This document shows, piece by piece, positions 1-8,737 of a stretch of DNA of 64,000 nt; the first letter of the stretch is position 1, and the number at the start of each line of letters is the position of its first letter. The stretch is from Arsenophonus nilaparvatae. Its GTDB lineage: Bacteria > Pseudomonadota > Gammaproteobacteria > Enterobacterales > Enterobacteriaceae. The notes under the pieces are model-generated. The model was not told the origin of the DNA. It was given only the letters and a program-made list of their open reading frames with translations, and ran no database searches. The stretch is taken from the NCBI RefSeq assembly GCF_000757905.1, contig NZ_JRLH01000001.1. The stretch is one strand, 5' to 3'. The translations under genes were made by a program, and so were the position numbers.

Positions 1-86
1 ATAATATCAATATTGGCTTCCTGCTCTAATAGGTAACGTAAATTCTCGCGTGCAAGAGGTTCGTCATCAACAATTACAATCTTCAT
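1..86 (-). CDS. btsR: BtsR-like LytTR response regulator (N-terminus only)
   Basis: Only the first 28 codons lie in the window; the gene runs off its left edge. They read MKIVIVDDEPLARENLRYLL and onward, a CheY-type receiver start with the acidic pair (DD) that helps bind Mg2+ and the LARENL segment typical of E. coli BtsR (YehT). The phosphoacceptor Asp and the LytTR DNA-binding domain are outside the window. The start is two bases downstream of the stop of the sensor-kinase gene, so the two form an operon; in E. coli BtsS/BtsR senses extracellular pyruvate. Because the kinase is split by an insertion sequence, expression and phosphorylation of this regulator may be lost. Confidence 0.8.
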   Translation of the reverse strand, partial: MKIVIVDDEPLARENLRYLLEQEANIDI

Positions 87-88
87 TG

Positions 89-563
89 TTAAGTCGCCTG
101 GTTTGTTACGTTAATATCGGGGATACACAGCCTGACACAAGTAAATTGTTCTGGTTGGCAGAAGATATTGATACCATATTGTTCACCGTAGTGGAGTTTC
201 AGACGCTTATCTACCAGTTTTATGCCTAATCCATCATTTATTTCCGCAGGTTGATATAATCCTGCATTATCTTTAATTTCAATATAAATATGCCCATGTT
301 GTTGAAAGGCACGAAGGCTAATTCGGCCAGTATTTAATAAATGTGCGGTTCCATGTTTGATCGCATTTTCAACTAGGGGTTGTAGTGAAAACGTCGGTAA
401 TTTAGTGACTTGCAATTTTGGCGGGATCTGGATTTTAATTTGTAGATGCTCACCAAAACGCGCTTTTTCAATTTGTAAGTAAGTGTTTACATGTTCAATT
501 TCGTCATACAATGTTGTTATCGTTTCAGGGCGTTTTAAATTTTTACGTAAGAAGGTAGAGAGT
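89..563 (-). pseudogene. btsS: BtsS-like sensor kinase, 3' fragment (ATPase domain)
   Basis: This is the C-terminal part of a LytS/BtsS-type histidine kinase cut off by the insertion sequence. Reading from the element border the frame gives LSTFLRKNLKRPETITTLYD and continues without a stop to 89. It holds the ATP-binding HATPase_c domain: the N box (LQPLVENAIKHGT), a DNAG motif and a GLGIKLVDKRL G2 box. The H box is in the other fragment (1831-3058). Joined across the 5-bp target duplication, the two halves restore one reading frame of normal BtsS size (E. coli about 561 residues). An internal ATG exists at 511, but a free ATPase domain would have no membrane sensor or phosphoacceptor His. 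Confidence 0.88.
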
Positions 564-629
564 GTAGTGGTCTAATAAAACTGTAGAGATTTATAGCTTA
601 TAATTAAGCAAAATCTTATAGGTATAAAC

Positions 630-944
630 ATGCCACGAAAAGTAAAAGTGACCTTTAGCGCAAAGCAAAAACTGGAATATGCAAAACTCATGGTTGAAGG
701 TGGATATAGCAATATCCAAGTTGAAAAAATATCCGGTGCGGGTAAATCTGCCGTATCGCGCTGGAAGCAACAATATCTTGCCGAGTTGAATGGGAATACG
801 CCTGTAAAATCAAAAGCGTTAACGCCCGAGCAACAGCGCATACAAGAATTAGAAGCAAAACTTAAGCGTGCTCAGAGGGATAATGACATATTAAAAAAAG
901 CCGCGGCTTACTTCATCCTCGACAATCAAAACTCAAAATCGTGA
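630..944 (+). CDS. IS3-family transposase OrfA
   Basis: A 104-residue helix-turn-helix protein that recognises the element ends. The N-terminal part (about 6-50) is a transposase_8-type HTH (KQKLEYAKLMVEGGYSNI, then SAVSRWKQQYL). The C-terminal part (about 68-92) is a leucine-zipper-like helix ending LKKAAAYF, the usual end of IS3 OrfA proteins. An A7G run at 893-900 is a typical -1 slippery site; after slippage the frame stays open through 941 into orfB, so an OrfAB fusion transposase can be made. The stop at 942-944 overlaps the GTG of orfB. Confidence 0.9.
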   Translation: MPRKVKVTFSAKQKLEYAKLMVEGGYSNIQVEKISGAGKSAVSRWKQQYLAELNGNTPVKSKALTPEQQRIQELEAKLKRAQRDNDILKKAAAYFILDNQNSKS

Positions 945-1789
945 AGCAAATGAAAATTATGTACCCCAATTTTACGGTCACTGAGTTATGCCATCTTTTT
1001 GAAGTAAGCAGTAGTAGTTTTTATTATGAAACGAAAATACCGACAGTTGAAAATGAAAGGCTGTGTGGCGAAATCAAACGTATTTTTTATACATCGGGCC
1101 AAACTTATGGCAAAAGACGTATCCAAGCTGAGTTAAAGGGTTTAGGGTGCCAGATTGGCACTTATAAAATATCAAACATCATGAAATTAAATCAATTAGT
1201 TGCAATTAGACCAACGAAAAAGCATTACTATCCCTCATCGGGTAACGAACATCGATATGCCCCTAATTTGCTTAAACGACAATTTTCCCCTCAACAGCAT
1301 AATCACTATTATGTCGGTGATATCACGTATATTAGATATCACTATGGGTGGAGCTATTTAGCTTGCGTGTTAGATTTAGCCACCAAAGAAGTTATTGGTT
1401 ATGCCTTATCAACAAAACCGGATACGAAATTAGTGAAAGAAGCCTTAGATAACGCCATTGAACGGCAATTACCGGATACGACAAGTTTGATGTTCCATTC
1501 AGATCAAGGTTGCCAATATTCATCGGAGGAGTTTAGGGCGCACCTCTTTGAACGGAAAATAACTCAAAGCATGAGTCGGCGAGGTAATTGCCTCGATAAT
1601 GCCGTGATGGAAAGATTTTTTAGGAGTTTAAAGACAGAAAAGCTTAACCATTTATCGTTTATGAATCATCAATCTGTTGTCTATGAAGTTGAAAATTACA
1701 TTCAGTTTTATAATTATTATCGACGCCATTCAACGATTGGTTATTTAACGCCACATCAAAAATATCATGAACTAAAGAATGCCGCTTAG
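941..1789 (+). CDS. IS3-family transposase OrfB (DDE integrase)
   Basis: A 282-residue catalytic half of an IS3-family transposase with an RNase H-like rve fold. The three acidic residues appear in their expected contexts: GDITYI, HSDQGCQYSS and NAVMERFFRSLKTE. An HTH_21-type segment (YGKRRIQAEL) precedes the catalytic core. It starts at a GTG that overlaps the orfA stop and lies in the -1 frame, so expression as an OrfAB fusion through the A7G run at 893-900 is expected. The frame is intact, so the copy could still be active. Confidence 0.93.
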   Translation: MKQMKIMYPNFTVTELCHLFEVSSSSFYYETKIPTVENERLCGEIKRIFYTSGQTYGKRRIQAELKGLGCQIGTYKISNIMKLNQLVAIRPTKKHYYPSSGNEHRYAPNLLKRQFSPQQHNHYYVGDITYIRYHYGWSYLACVLDLATKEVIGYALSTKPDTKLVKEALDNAIERQLPDTTSLMFHSDQGCQYSSEEFRAHLFERKITQSMSRRGNCLDNAVMERFFRSLKTEKLNHLSFMNHQSVVYEVENYIQFYNYYRRHSTIGYLTPHQKYHELKNAA

Positions 1790-1830
1790 ATCTTCTACAG
1801 AATTTGTTGACCATTACAGTTGACCATTAC

Positions 1831-3058
1831 AGAGTGAGTTTATCAGTTCAGTAGCTTGTTTGCGGTCGTTACGTATCACAGCTTGTAGGGTATTGAGTGC
1901 ATTAAATAAAAAATGAGGATTAACTTGTGCATGAAGCAATTTTATTTCTGACTTTAACAAAGATTGTTTATTTCGTTCATATTGGCCAGATAGAGTTTGG
2001 GCGGATATGAGGCTAGCAATAGCCTCTCCTAAAGTAAGATTAATTGAACTAAATAATCGATTTTTTTCCTCATAAAGCTTAATAGTACCAATAACTTGTT
2101 GATTTTCTGCTCGTAACGGGATCACTAAAACTGAACCAATTTTACAGTTGATACTCATTGAGCATTGATAGGGTTCTTCATTTCCGTCTGCGTATACCAC
2201 CTGATTATTTTTAATCGCACGCATTGTTGGTTTAGAAGTAAGTTTAGCACCGGCAATATGATGATCAGAGCCAATGCCAACAAAAGCGAGAATTTTTTCT
2301 GTATCAGTGATTGCAACTGCACCAATTTGTAATTGTTGATAAATAATATTAGCAACATGCATACTATTATGAGTATTAAATCCTTGGCGCAATATTCCTT
2401 CGGTATGAGCCGCAATTTTTAACGCTTGGGTAGAAAGGGCCATGGTATATTTTTCAATAATAGCTCGCCTATCCAACAAAATACGAATAAATATCGCTGC
2501 ACCTATACTATTGCTAATAATCATCGGCAGGGCAATATTTTTAACCAGGGCGATAGCGTTAGCAAAGGGTTTTGTTAGTAATAAAATGATTAACATTTGC
2601 AGAATTACAACAAAAAAAGTCACACTGGCAGCAGTATAGGGATTAAATAGCTTGTTGATTTGCATCTGTTTTATGTAATAACGATGTACCAGTCCGCCAA
2701 TTAAACCCTCCATAATCGTTGACAGCATGCAACTAGTTGCTGTTGCACCACCGAGTGAATAACGGTGTATTCCGCCGGTAATACCAACCAATATTCCCAC
2801 ACTGGGACCACCGAGGAAACCGCTTAATACGGTACCGATGGCGCGAGTGCTAGCAATTGCATCACCAATATATAAACCCAAATAGCTACCGATAATTGAA
2901 AAAGCAGCAAAGATAACATAACACATCAGCTTATGAGGGGTAAAAATCGTGACTTTTAATAATGGAATAATGAGCGGGGTTTTACTAAGTATCCAGGCGA
3001 TAATTAAATAAACACACATTTGTTGGAGTAATAACAGTAATAAATCAAAGGCATACAT
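1831..3058 (-). pseudogene. btsS: BtsS-like sensor kinase, 5' fragment (membrane sensor, GAF, H box)
   Basis: This is the N-terminal part of a LytS/BtsS-family kinase. Residues 1-200 form several membrane helices of the 5TM-5TMR_LYT type with the glycine-rich SGFLGGPSVGILVGITGGIH segment. A GAF-like region follows (about 210-350), then the His_kinase H box HAQVNPHFLFNALNTLQ with its phosphoacceptor His. The frame leaves the gene at the insertion-sequence border and stops a few codons into the element (stop at 1814). Without the ATPase domain at 89-563 the product cannot autophosphorylate. The loss looks recent, since both halves are free of other mutations. Confidence 0.88.
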
Positions 3059-3311
3059 AGTTAATCCAGTAAAAAATACATTTCATGGTATCGCATAACT
3101 GAATGAGCAAGACTAAAATTGAATGGTTACTAGTCAAAATATGCGTAGGATAAAGATTAGATTGTACAATAGTAAAGGTATACCGTCTGTTTTGTGCGAT
3201 TTAGAGCACGAATTTATTAACAACTTACATTTTAAAAGCGCATACTGAATTGTTTATTAATTGCAAACAGTATAGTTGTATATGAAATAGTTAAGGTATG
3301 TTATAGTTAAT

Positions 3312-4283
3312 ATGAAAAGAAGAATCTCATTTTTAGTGCTACTGATGCTGATCGTTGTTGCGATTGCTGTATTGCTTTATACACAGAATAAGCACCTTTT
3401 GTTACAAGGGGAAGTAGATGCACCTGAAGTCATCGTTACCTCTAAAGCTAGAGGACGTGTAATTGAGCGTCATATTGAACGCGGTGACATGGTACAAAAA
3501 GGACAATTGTTGATCACCTTGGAAAGCCCGGAATTGCAAGCGCAACTAGCGGCATTGAAGGCAGTACGTGATCAAGCTAAAGCGCAACTTGATTTATCTT
3601 TAAATGGTACTCGCGAAGAGACGATCCGTAATGTTCAAGCTGTATTAAAACAGGCCCAATCCCAATATACCAATGCAAATAACGAATATATCCGACTGAA
3701 TAATTTATCGGGTAAAGGCTATGTTTCGGCTAATGAGTTAGATAAAGCACGGCGGGCGAAAGATGTCGCTTTCCATCAGGTAAATAGCGCTCAGGCGCAA
3801 TTAGATGAAGCTAAAAATGGTGATCGCGTTGAATTGCGGAATAAATATGCTGCTGCATTACGGCAAACCGAGCAACAAATGATTGAGTTGCAGGTGCAAG
3901 TTGATGATTTACTTGTTAAAGCACCGGTTGATGGTGAAGTTGGCCCCATACCGGCCGAAGTTGGCGAATTATTTAATGCCAATAGCCCACTGCTGACACT
4001 TGTTCGTTTGCCACAGGCCTACTTTATTTATAATTTACGCGAAGATATTATGGCCTACGTTCGTAAAGGCGATAAGGTATCGATACGTGTTCCTGCTTTA
4101 CAGGACAAAATTATTGTAGCGGAAATACGCTATATTGCACCAATGGGCGACTATGCAACTAAACGCGCAACACGTGCAACTGGAGACTTTGATTTAAGAA
4201 CATTTGAAGTACGCCTTTATCCACTAGAGCCTATTGATGGATTGCGTCCTGGGATGAGCGCACTGTGGGCTTGGGATAAATAG
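3312..4283 (+). CDS. HlyD/EmrA-type periplasmic adaptor protein
   Basis: A 323-residue membrane-fusion protein that would link an inner-membrane exporter to an outer-membrane channel. It has one N-terminal membrane anchor (about 5-22), a first half of a biotinyl-lipoyl hairpin (VIVTSKARGRVIERHIERGD), a long Ala/Gln/Glu-rich coiled-coil hairpin (about 70-195), the second lipoyl half (VKAPVDGEVGPIPAEVGE) and a beta-barrel ending LRPGMSALW. It resembles YbhG/YhiI proteins that serve ABC-2 exporters. The stop codon directly abuts the ATG of the next permease gene, so the three genes form one operon. The substrate cannot be told from sequence. Confidence 0.85.
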   Translation: MKRRISFLVLLMLIVVAIAVLLYTQNKHLLLQGEVDAPEVIVTSKARGRVIERHIERGDMVQKGQLLITLESPELQAQLAALKAVRDQAKAQLDLSLNGTREETIRNVQAVLKQAQSQYTNANNEYIRLNNLSGKGYVSANELDKARRAKDVAFHQVNSAQAQLDEAKNGDRVELRNKYAAALRQTEQQMIELQVQVDDLLVKAPVDGEVGPIPAEVGELFNANSPLLTLVRLPQAYFIYNLREDIMAYVRKGDKVSIRVPALQDKIIVAEIRYIAPMGDYATKRATRATGDFDLRTFEVRLYPLEPIDGLRPGMSALWAWDK

Positions 4284-5435
4284 ATGTTTTTTATGACAAT
4301 AAAAGCAATATGGGCTAACTTTAGTTTTGCTTTTAATCAAGAAATACAGATTGCTGTTCGTAGCCCGATCCTACATTGGTTAAGTTGGATATTTCCATTA
4401 CTTCTATTTATATTAGTAAGCGCTAACTTTTCTGAAGGAACCTTGTTAAATCTTCCTGTTTCAGTGGTTGATCATGACCATAGCCTATTATCAAATAAGT
4501 TAATTCGTAATTTAAATGCAGCGCCACATGCTGATATTAAAGCGATTGATGGCACAATCAATACTTCGTTATTACGTTTAGGCAGTGCTAAAGATTATGC
4601 TTTGCTCTACATTCCCTCTCATTTTGAAAAGGATGTTCTTACGGGTCGGCAACCGACAGTCAGAATGTATTATAATGCCTTATTTTATGCCTCTGGCAGT
4701 TATGCCATCCAAGATTTTAGCGGGGTAATCGCTCAACTGAATGCACAATTCCGTCCAATATTAGCTTCATCAATGGGACGTAGTATACCTCCTTTGGCCA
4801 GAGTTACCCTCTCTTATGACAGTCTGTTTAACCCTAGTGGAAACTATATCTATTATCAGCAATTTGCTGCTACTATCCATATGTTACAGTTGTTTGTTAT
4901 CACTTGTACTATCTATATTATGTCGCGTGGCACGGCATTATTAACCAACAAAACATTTACCAGTGCATTATTAGGCAAATTGGCGCCTTACACCCTGTTT
5001 TTTACCACATTATTATTAATTGAAATTGCTGCTCTCTCTTTTTTCTTTGACGCTAAAATTACCGGTAACCCATTTTACCTTTTGCTGGTGGGCTTTTTTT
5101 ATGTCATTGCCGCCCAGAGTGTCGGTATGTTGTTATTCGTTTTTACCAAAAGTATTTTTACTGCCTATAGTTTGATCGGCATGTTGGTTAGCCTGGCATT
5201 AGCTTTTTCCGGTTTTGCCATGCCAATAATGGCAATGGCTTGGCCCGCGCAGATTGTGGCAAATATTCAACCACTTACTTATGCATTAAATGTGATGTTT
5301 GATATTTTTTTGCGAGAGGTTTCTTTGCTACGCGTCATGCAAGTCTGTTTAATATTACTAATTTACCCTGCTATTTGTGCCTTTTTGATACGTAATCGCC
5401 TGTTAACAAGGCTAAGAATGCAGGAGGCCTTTTGA
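4284..5435 (+). CDS. ABC-2 type inner-membrane permease
   Basis: A 383-residue permease of the YbhR/YhhJ kind. It has an N-terminal membrane helix (about 27-45), a large periplasmic domain (about 50-190) and five to six C-terminal helices (about 200-375) with the ABC2_membrane_3 pattern, including FSGFAMPIMAMAWPAQIVAN before the last loop. It begins immediately after the adaptor stop and overlaps the next permease by four bases, which suggests translational coupling. Two such permeases usually make a heterodimer driven by an ABC ATPase, but no ATPase gene lies in this operon or elsewhere in the window. Confidence 0.83.
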   Translation: MFFMTIKAIWANFSFAFNQEIQIAVRSPILHWLSWIFPLLLFILVSANFSEGTLLNLPVSVVDHDHSLLSNKLIRNLNAAPHADIKAIDGTINTSLLRLGSAKDYALLYIPSHFEKDVLTGRQPTVRMYYNALFYASGSYAIQDFSGVIAQLNAQFRPILASSMGRSIPPLARVTLSYDSLFNPSGNYIYYQQFAATIHMLQLFVITCTIYIMSRGTALLTNKTFTSALLGKLAPYTLFFTTLLLIEIAALSFFFDAKITGNPFYLLLVGFFYVIAAQSVGMLLFVFTKSIFTAYSLIGMLVSLALAFSGFAMPIMAMAWPAQIVANIQPLTYALNVMFDIFLREVSLLRVMQVCLILLIYPAICAFLIRNRLLTRLRMQEAF

Positions 5436-6595
5436 TAAAGCTATATTTGCGGACTTTTTATCGGGTATTACTTGGCATGTTGGCAAAGCCTATGTGGTTA
5501 TTGTTGTTGATTTCGTTATCGATTATGAGTCTGGTTTATATTCGGCCAGTACTGTGGGATTTGCCGGTAGCAATTATTAATCAAGATCATAGTTCTGCTA
5601 GCCGCTTACTGATGAACCGGTTGGATACGATACCAAAAATAAAATTACGCAGTTATGATGATTTGGCCAGAGCAAGGGCTGATATGCGTGAACGGAAATT
5701 GTTTGCCATTATTCTTATTCCTATCGATTTTGAAAAGAGTTTACTCAATGGTAAAAATATTGCGGTACCCGTTTATGGTGATGGTACTAATCGACTTGCC
5801 AGCGGCCAAATACAGCAAGAAATTTCCTCTGCTTATATTCAGTTGTTAAATGAATATAATACTCAACGGCTAAGAAATGCAGGGTTTACTGATCAACAGG
5901 CCAGTACATTATTAACACCCATTAAAGGAATAACAGAACCTTTATTTAATCCGGGCCTGAGTTTTGCTGCGATTGTTTTTCCAGGTTTATTGGTCATGTT
6001 ATTACAACACTCACTGTTAGTCGCTTGTGTGAAAGCCTATATTGACGTTCACAAAGCGGCAAACGGCAAAATTTCATCCGCTGTTTATCTGGGGGCATGG
6101 TCAGCGTTGCTACCCATTTGGTTATTCCTGTCGGCCATCTTTTTTGCACTTTGGCCTTGGGTATTGGGTTACCGACAAGAAGCACCACTTTATCAGCTTG
6201 TGATCGTCACCTTACCATTCTTATTGGCGGTTTTAGGATTAGGTAAGTTTGTTACCGAATTTTTACGTAGTGTCGAAATGATTTATCTAACACTGGCTTT
6301 TCTAACCACGCCGGTATTTTATATTTCAGGCGCTATTTGGCCATTACAAGCAATGCCGGATTGGGTAAGAATGATTGCTTATTCCTTACCTTCAACATGG
6401 GCAATAAAAGCGATAGCGGGTATTAACCAACTTGATTTAAGTTTATCTGACGTAGGTATTGATATCTTGATGATGCTAATGTTAGGCACAATTTATGCGT
6501 TACTGGGCATATTGATCAATATGTTACGTAGTGGCGAACTGCGCCAGTTCAGCCACCATTTGCGTTGTTTATTGAAAAGAAAAAAACGTTATTAA
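5432..6595 (+). CDS. ABC-2 type inner-membrane permease (second subunit)
   Basis: A 387-residue paralogue of the preceding permease with the same plan: one N-terminal helix, a periplasmic domain (about 45-175) and a C-terminal membrane domain with the conserved FYISGAIWPLQAMPDWV stretch before the final helices. The likely start is the TTG at 5432, overlapping the upstream TGA stop. The C-terminus is basic (KRKKR). It ends three bases before the convergent stop of ubiV. Substrate unknown; lack of a partner ATPase is the notable point. Confidence 0.83.
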   Translation: MIKLYLRTFYRVLLGMLAKPMWLLLLISLSIMSLVYIRPVLWDLPVAIINQDHSSASRLLMNRLDTIPKIKLRSYDDLARARADMRERKLFAIILIPIDFEKSLLNGKNIAVPVYGDGTNRLASGQIQQEISSAYIQLLNEYNTQRLRNAGFTDQQASTLLTPIKGITEPLFNPGLSFAAIVFPGLLVMLLQHSLLVACVKAYIDVHKAANGKISSAVYLGAWSALLPIWLFLSAIFFALWPWVLGYRQEAPLYQLVIVTLPFLLAVLGLGKFVTEFLRSVEMIYLTLAFLTTPVFYISGAIWPLQAMPDWVRMIAYSLPSTWAIKAIAGINQLDLSLSDVGIDILMMLMLGTIYALLGILINMLRSGELRQFSHHLRCLLKRKKRY

Positions 6596-6598
6596 TTT

Positions 6599-7477
6599 TT
6601 ATGGTATAAGCGATAAACCGGCTGCGTGCCGCCAAAAGCCGTTACAGTTTGTATCATTAGTTAATGTTAGTGGATACTGACCTTGCTGATTAGCTCTAAA
6701 TTGTTCCAAAATACTGAGTGAATCTAGATTTTCAGCGGAGATCCGCACGATATCGACTAATCCGGCCATTGACGTTTGTTCATTGCCTAGATTATAGCAG
6801 TAGCCACTTTGCGTCTGGGTACCATTTAGGGTAAAGAGTAATTGCTTTTCCTGCGAAAAGACTTTTCTACCCTGTGGATATTTTTCACAACAAGTATCAC
6901 AGTTATCTTTATGGCGATTTTCTGAGCGGGCAGTAAAACAGCGGGCTGACAGAGCTAATGGTAGATGTCCATAACCAAATACTTCGACTTCAAAATTGTG
7001 GCGAAATCCTAGCTGTTCACATTGATAAAGCAGATCTTGTAACCAATCACGAGAAAGTTCAATCGGTAAGCACCAACGTATCATTCCTTGGCGATAAAGC
7101 AGGCGTAAGGTATAGGCATTGTAGCAATTGAGTCCATATCCTGCCATAAAGGGTATTTTTTGCTCAATAAGCTTATTAACGACACCGAAATCGTGCGCTT
7201 CAACTAAAAATTCACTATTATCGACCAATTTAGCTATTTGTCGAAGCTCGGCCGCGTTTTGCAATAAAGATAAACTAGAGATTACTACTTGTTTACCGTG
7301 TAAAGTTATTTCTTTTGCCAGTTCAAGCCAGTCTGCTGCTTGCATTTCTCGACGCTTACTACAAACCGTTTCACCAAGATAAATAATATCGGCGCTACTG
7401 TTCATCGCTTGTTGATAAAACTGAATTAATGTTTCTTTTGACCAATAATAAAGTACTGAACCTAAGGAATATTTCAT
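6599..7477 (-). CDS. ubiV: UbiV, O2-independent ubiquinone biosynthesis
   Basis: A U32-family protein that, with UbiU, performs the oxygen-independent hydroxylations of ubiquinone synthesis. The start is placed at MKYSLGSVLYYW because this gives 292 residues, the E. coli UbiV length, and has a GGATAAG ribosome site just upstream; an in-frame ATG 13 codons earlier would lie inside ubiU. Cys39, Cys180, Cys193 and Cys197 match the four 4Fe-4S ligands known in E. coli UbiV. It follows ubiU by 13 bases in one operon. Its 3' end nearly touches that of the convergent permease gene. Confidence 0.95.
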   Translation of the reverse strand: MKYSLGSVLYYWSKETLIQFYQQAMNSSADIIYLGETVCSKRREMQAADWLELAKEITLHGKQVVISSLSLLQNAAELRQIAKLVDNSEFLVEAHDFGVVNKLIEQKIPFMAGYGLNCYNAYTLRLLYRQGMIRWCLPIELSRDWLQDLLYQCEQLGFRHNFEVEVFGYGHLPLALSARCFTARSENRHKDNCDTCCEKYPQGRKVFSQEKQLLFTLNGTQTQSGYCYNLGNEQTSMAGLVDIVRISAENLDSLSILEQFRANQQGQYPLTLTNDTNCNGFWRHAAGLSLIP

Positions 7478-7490
7478 TTTTCGTCTTATC

Positions 7491-8486
7491 CTATTGCCAT
7501 TTACGATGATAAGCACCTAATGTGGTCTGTTTACCTTCAGAGAGATTTTCCAATACATTGCTCCAGTTTTGATTGGTAATGAATTTTTTAGGATCATTTT
7601 TGCAATAATCAATAGCTTGCCGCCAGATATGGGTAACGTCGCCAACATAAGTTGGGCTTCGCTGGCGGCCTTCGATTTTGACAGCGGCAATATCTGCCAG
7701 CATCAATTCTGGTAACAATTCCAACGTATTTAGGCTAGTAGGCTCTTCTAATACATGATATTTTTTTCCATTGAGACAGTATCTTCCTTTACAAAGAGTT
7801 GGGTAACTAGCATTTTCATTATTTGAATAGCAATCGATTAAAATGTTATTTAAGCGCGACTCCATACCTTGGTCGGTTTGTTGCCAGCGTACAAATCGGG
7901 CTGGAGAACAAGCCCCCACGGTATTGGGTGATTCTCCTGTCAGATAAGAAGAAAGATAACAGCGTCCTTCCGCCATGATGCAAAGGCTGCCGAAAGCAAA
8001 AACTTCCAATGCTACCGGGCTGGTTTTGGCTAACTGTTTAACTTGATGTAATAATAGAACACGAGGAAGCACTATTCGTTGGACAGCGAAATTACGGTGA
8101 TAAAATTGAATCGCTGCAATATTTGTCACTGAAGCTTGAACGGAAACATGACGTTCAATATGGGGATATTTATTGGCCGCATATTCTAAGATAGCCAGAT
8201 CAGCCAGGATCAGCGCATCAACACCGATTTGCGCAGCCATATCAACGGAGGATAGCCAGCGATTAAAACCATTGGGATGAGCAAAAGTATTGATAGCAAC
8301 ATGTAATTTGCAATTATGATCATGAACGTATTTGACGGCTTCAACCAATTTTTTTTCGCTAAAATTTAAACCAGCAAAATGACGTGCATTAGTGTCATCT
8401 TTAAAACCAATATAGACCGCATCAGCACCATTATCGACAGCTACTTTTAAGGCAGGTAGGTTACCTGCCGGACATAATAATTCCAT
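7491..8486 (-). CDS. ubiU: UbiU, O2-independent ubiquinone hydroxylation
   Basis: A 331-residue U32-family protein equal in length to E. coli UbiU and very similar throughout (start MELLCPAGNLPALK, end TTLGAYHRKWQ). Cys169, Cys176, Cys193 and Cys232 fall at the positions of the known 4Fe-4S ligands, within SLCIMAEGRCYLSS, GACSPARF and TLCKGRY. In E. coli UbiU and UbiV form a heterodimer that hydroxylates ubiquinone precursors using prephenate as oxygen donor. The gene is divergent from ubiT across a 251-bp regulatory gap that contains an FNR-like site. Confidence 0.96.
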   Translation of the reverse strand: MELLCPAGNLPALKVAVDNGADAVYIGFKDDTNARHFAGLNFSEKKLVEAVKYVHDHNCKLHVAINTFAHPNGFNRWLSSVDMAAQIGVDALILADLAILEYAANKYPHIERHVSVQASVTNIAAIQFYHRNFAVQRIVLPRVLLLHQVKQLAKTSPVALEVFAFGSLCIMAEGRCYLSSYLTGESPNTVGACSPARFVRWQQTDQGMESRLNNILIDCYSNNENASYPTLCKGRYCLNGKKYHVLEEPTSLNTLELLPELMLADIAAVKIEGRQRSPTYVGDVTHIWRQAIDYCKNDPKKFITNQNWSNVLENLSEGKQTTLGAYHRKWQ

Positions 8487-8678
8487 TGATGATCCTAGCG
8501 TATAGTTAGATGTCTATCGATTGTAGTCAAGGTGTAATATGGTTGTTTTGACTTAAACCAGATTACTTTCTTTTGTGAATTGATTTTACTAGATGGAGCA
8601 TAAAATTGAACGGACTTAATCGATTGTTGGTTAAATTTTGATGTGGATTCAAGGATATTAATTAATAATTTGGCAGAA

Positions 8679-8692
8679 TTGATGATTATCAT
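8679..8692. promoter_or_regulatory. FNR-like site between ubiU and ubiT
   Basis: TTGATGATTATCAT matches 9 of the 10 defined positions of the FNR consensus TTGAT-N4-ATCAA. It lies 46 bp before the ubiT start and in the shared region for the divergent ubiUV operon. A weaker relative, TTGATGTGGATTCAA, is at 8638-8652 with one extra spacer base. FNR is known to control ubiUV in E. coli; use of this site here is inference. Confidence 0.45.
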
Positions 8693-8737
8693 TAATGCTT
8701 AAAAATATATCATAAAAGAGTAAGAGGAATTTGCAAC

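Larger units (their letters stand above)
564..1830 (+). mobile_element. IS3-family insertion sequence inside btsS
   Basis: The element carries overlapping orfA and orfB, as in IS3-family transposons. Imperfect terminal inverted repeats are visible: GTAGTGGTC at the left (564-572) against GTAATGGTC read inward from the right (1830-1822). Using the inner copy of the right terminus (1794-1817) the match extends to 18 of 24 bases, including CTGTAGA. The target AGAGT is duplicated at 559-563 and 1831-1835; removing the element and one copy rejoins the kinase frame (..INSL|STFL..). The right end is odd: a 13-bp tandem repeat TTGACCATTACAG (1807-1819 and 1820-1832) duplicates the terminus. The exact border could be off by one or two bases. 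Confidence 0.9.

Noticed and set aside
572..841. 89-codon open frame on the minus strand inside the insertion sequence
   Set aside because: It lies antisense to orfA, has no known motif and no ribosome site; orfA is clearly the real gene.
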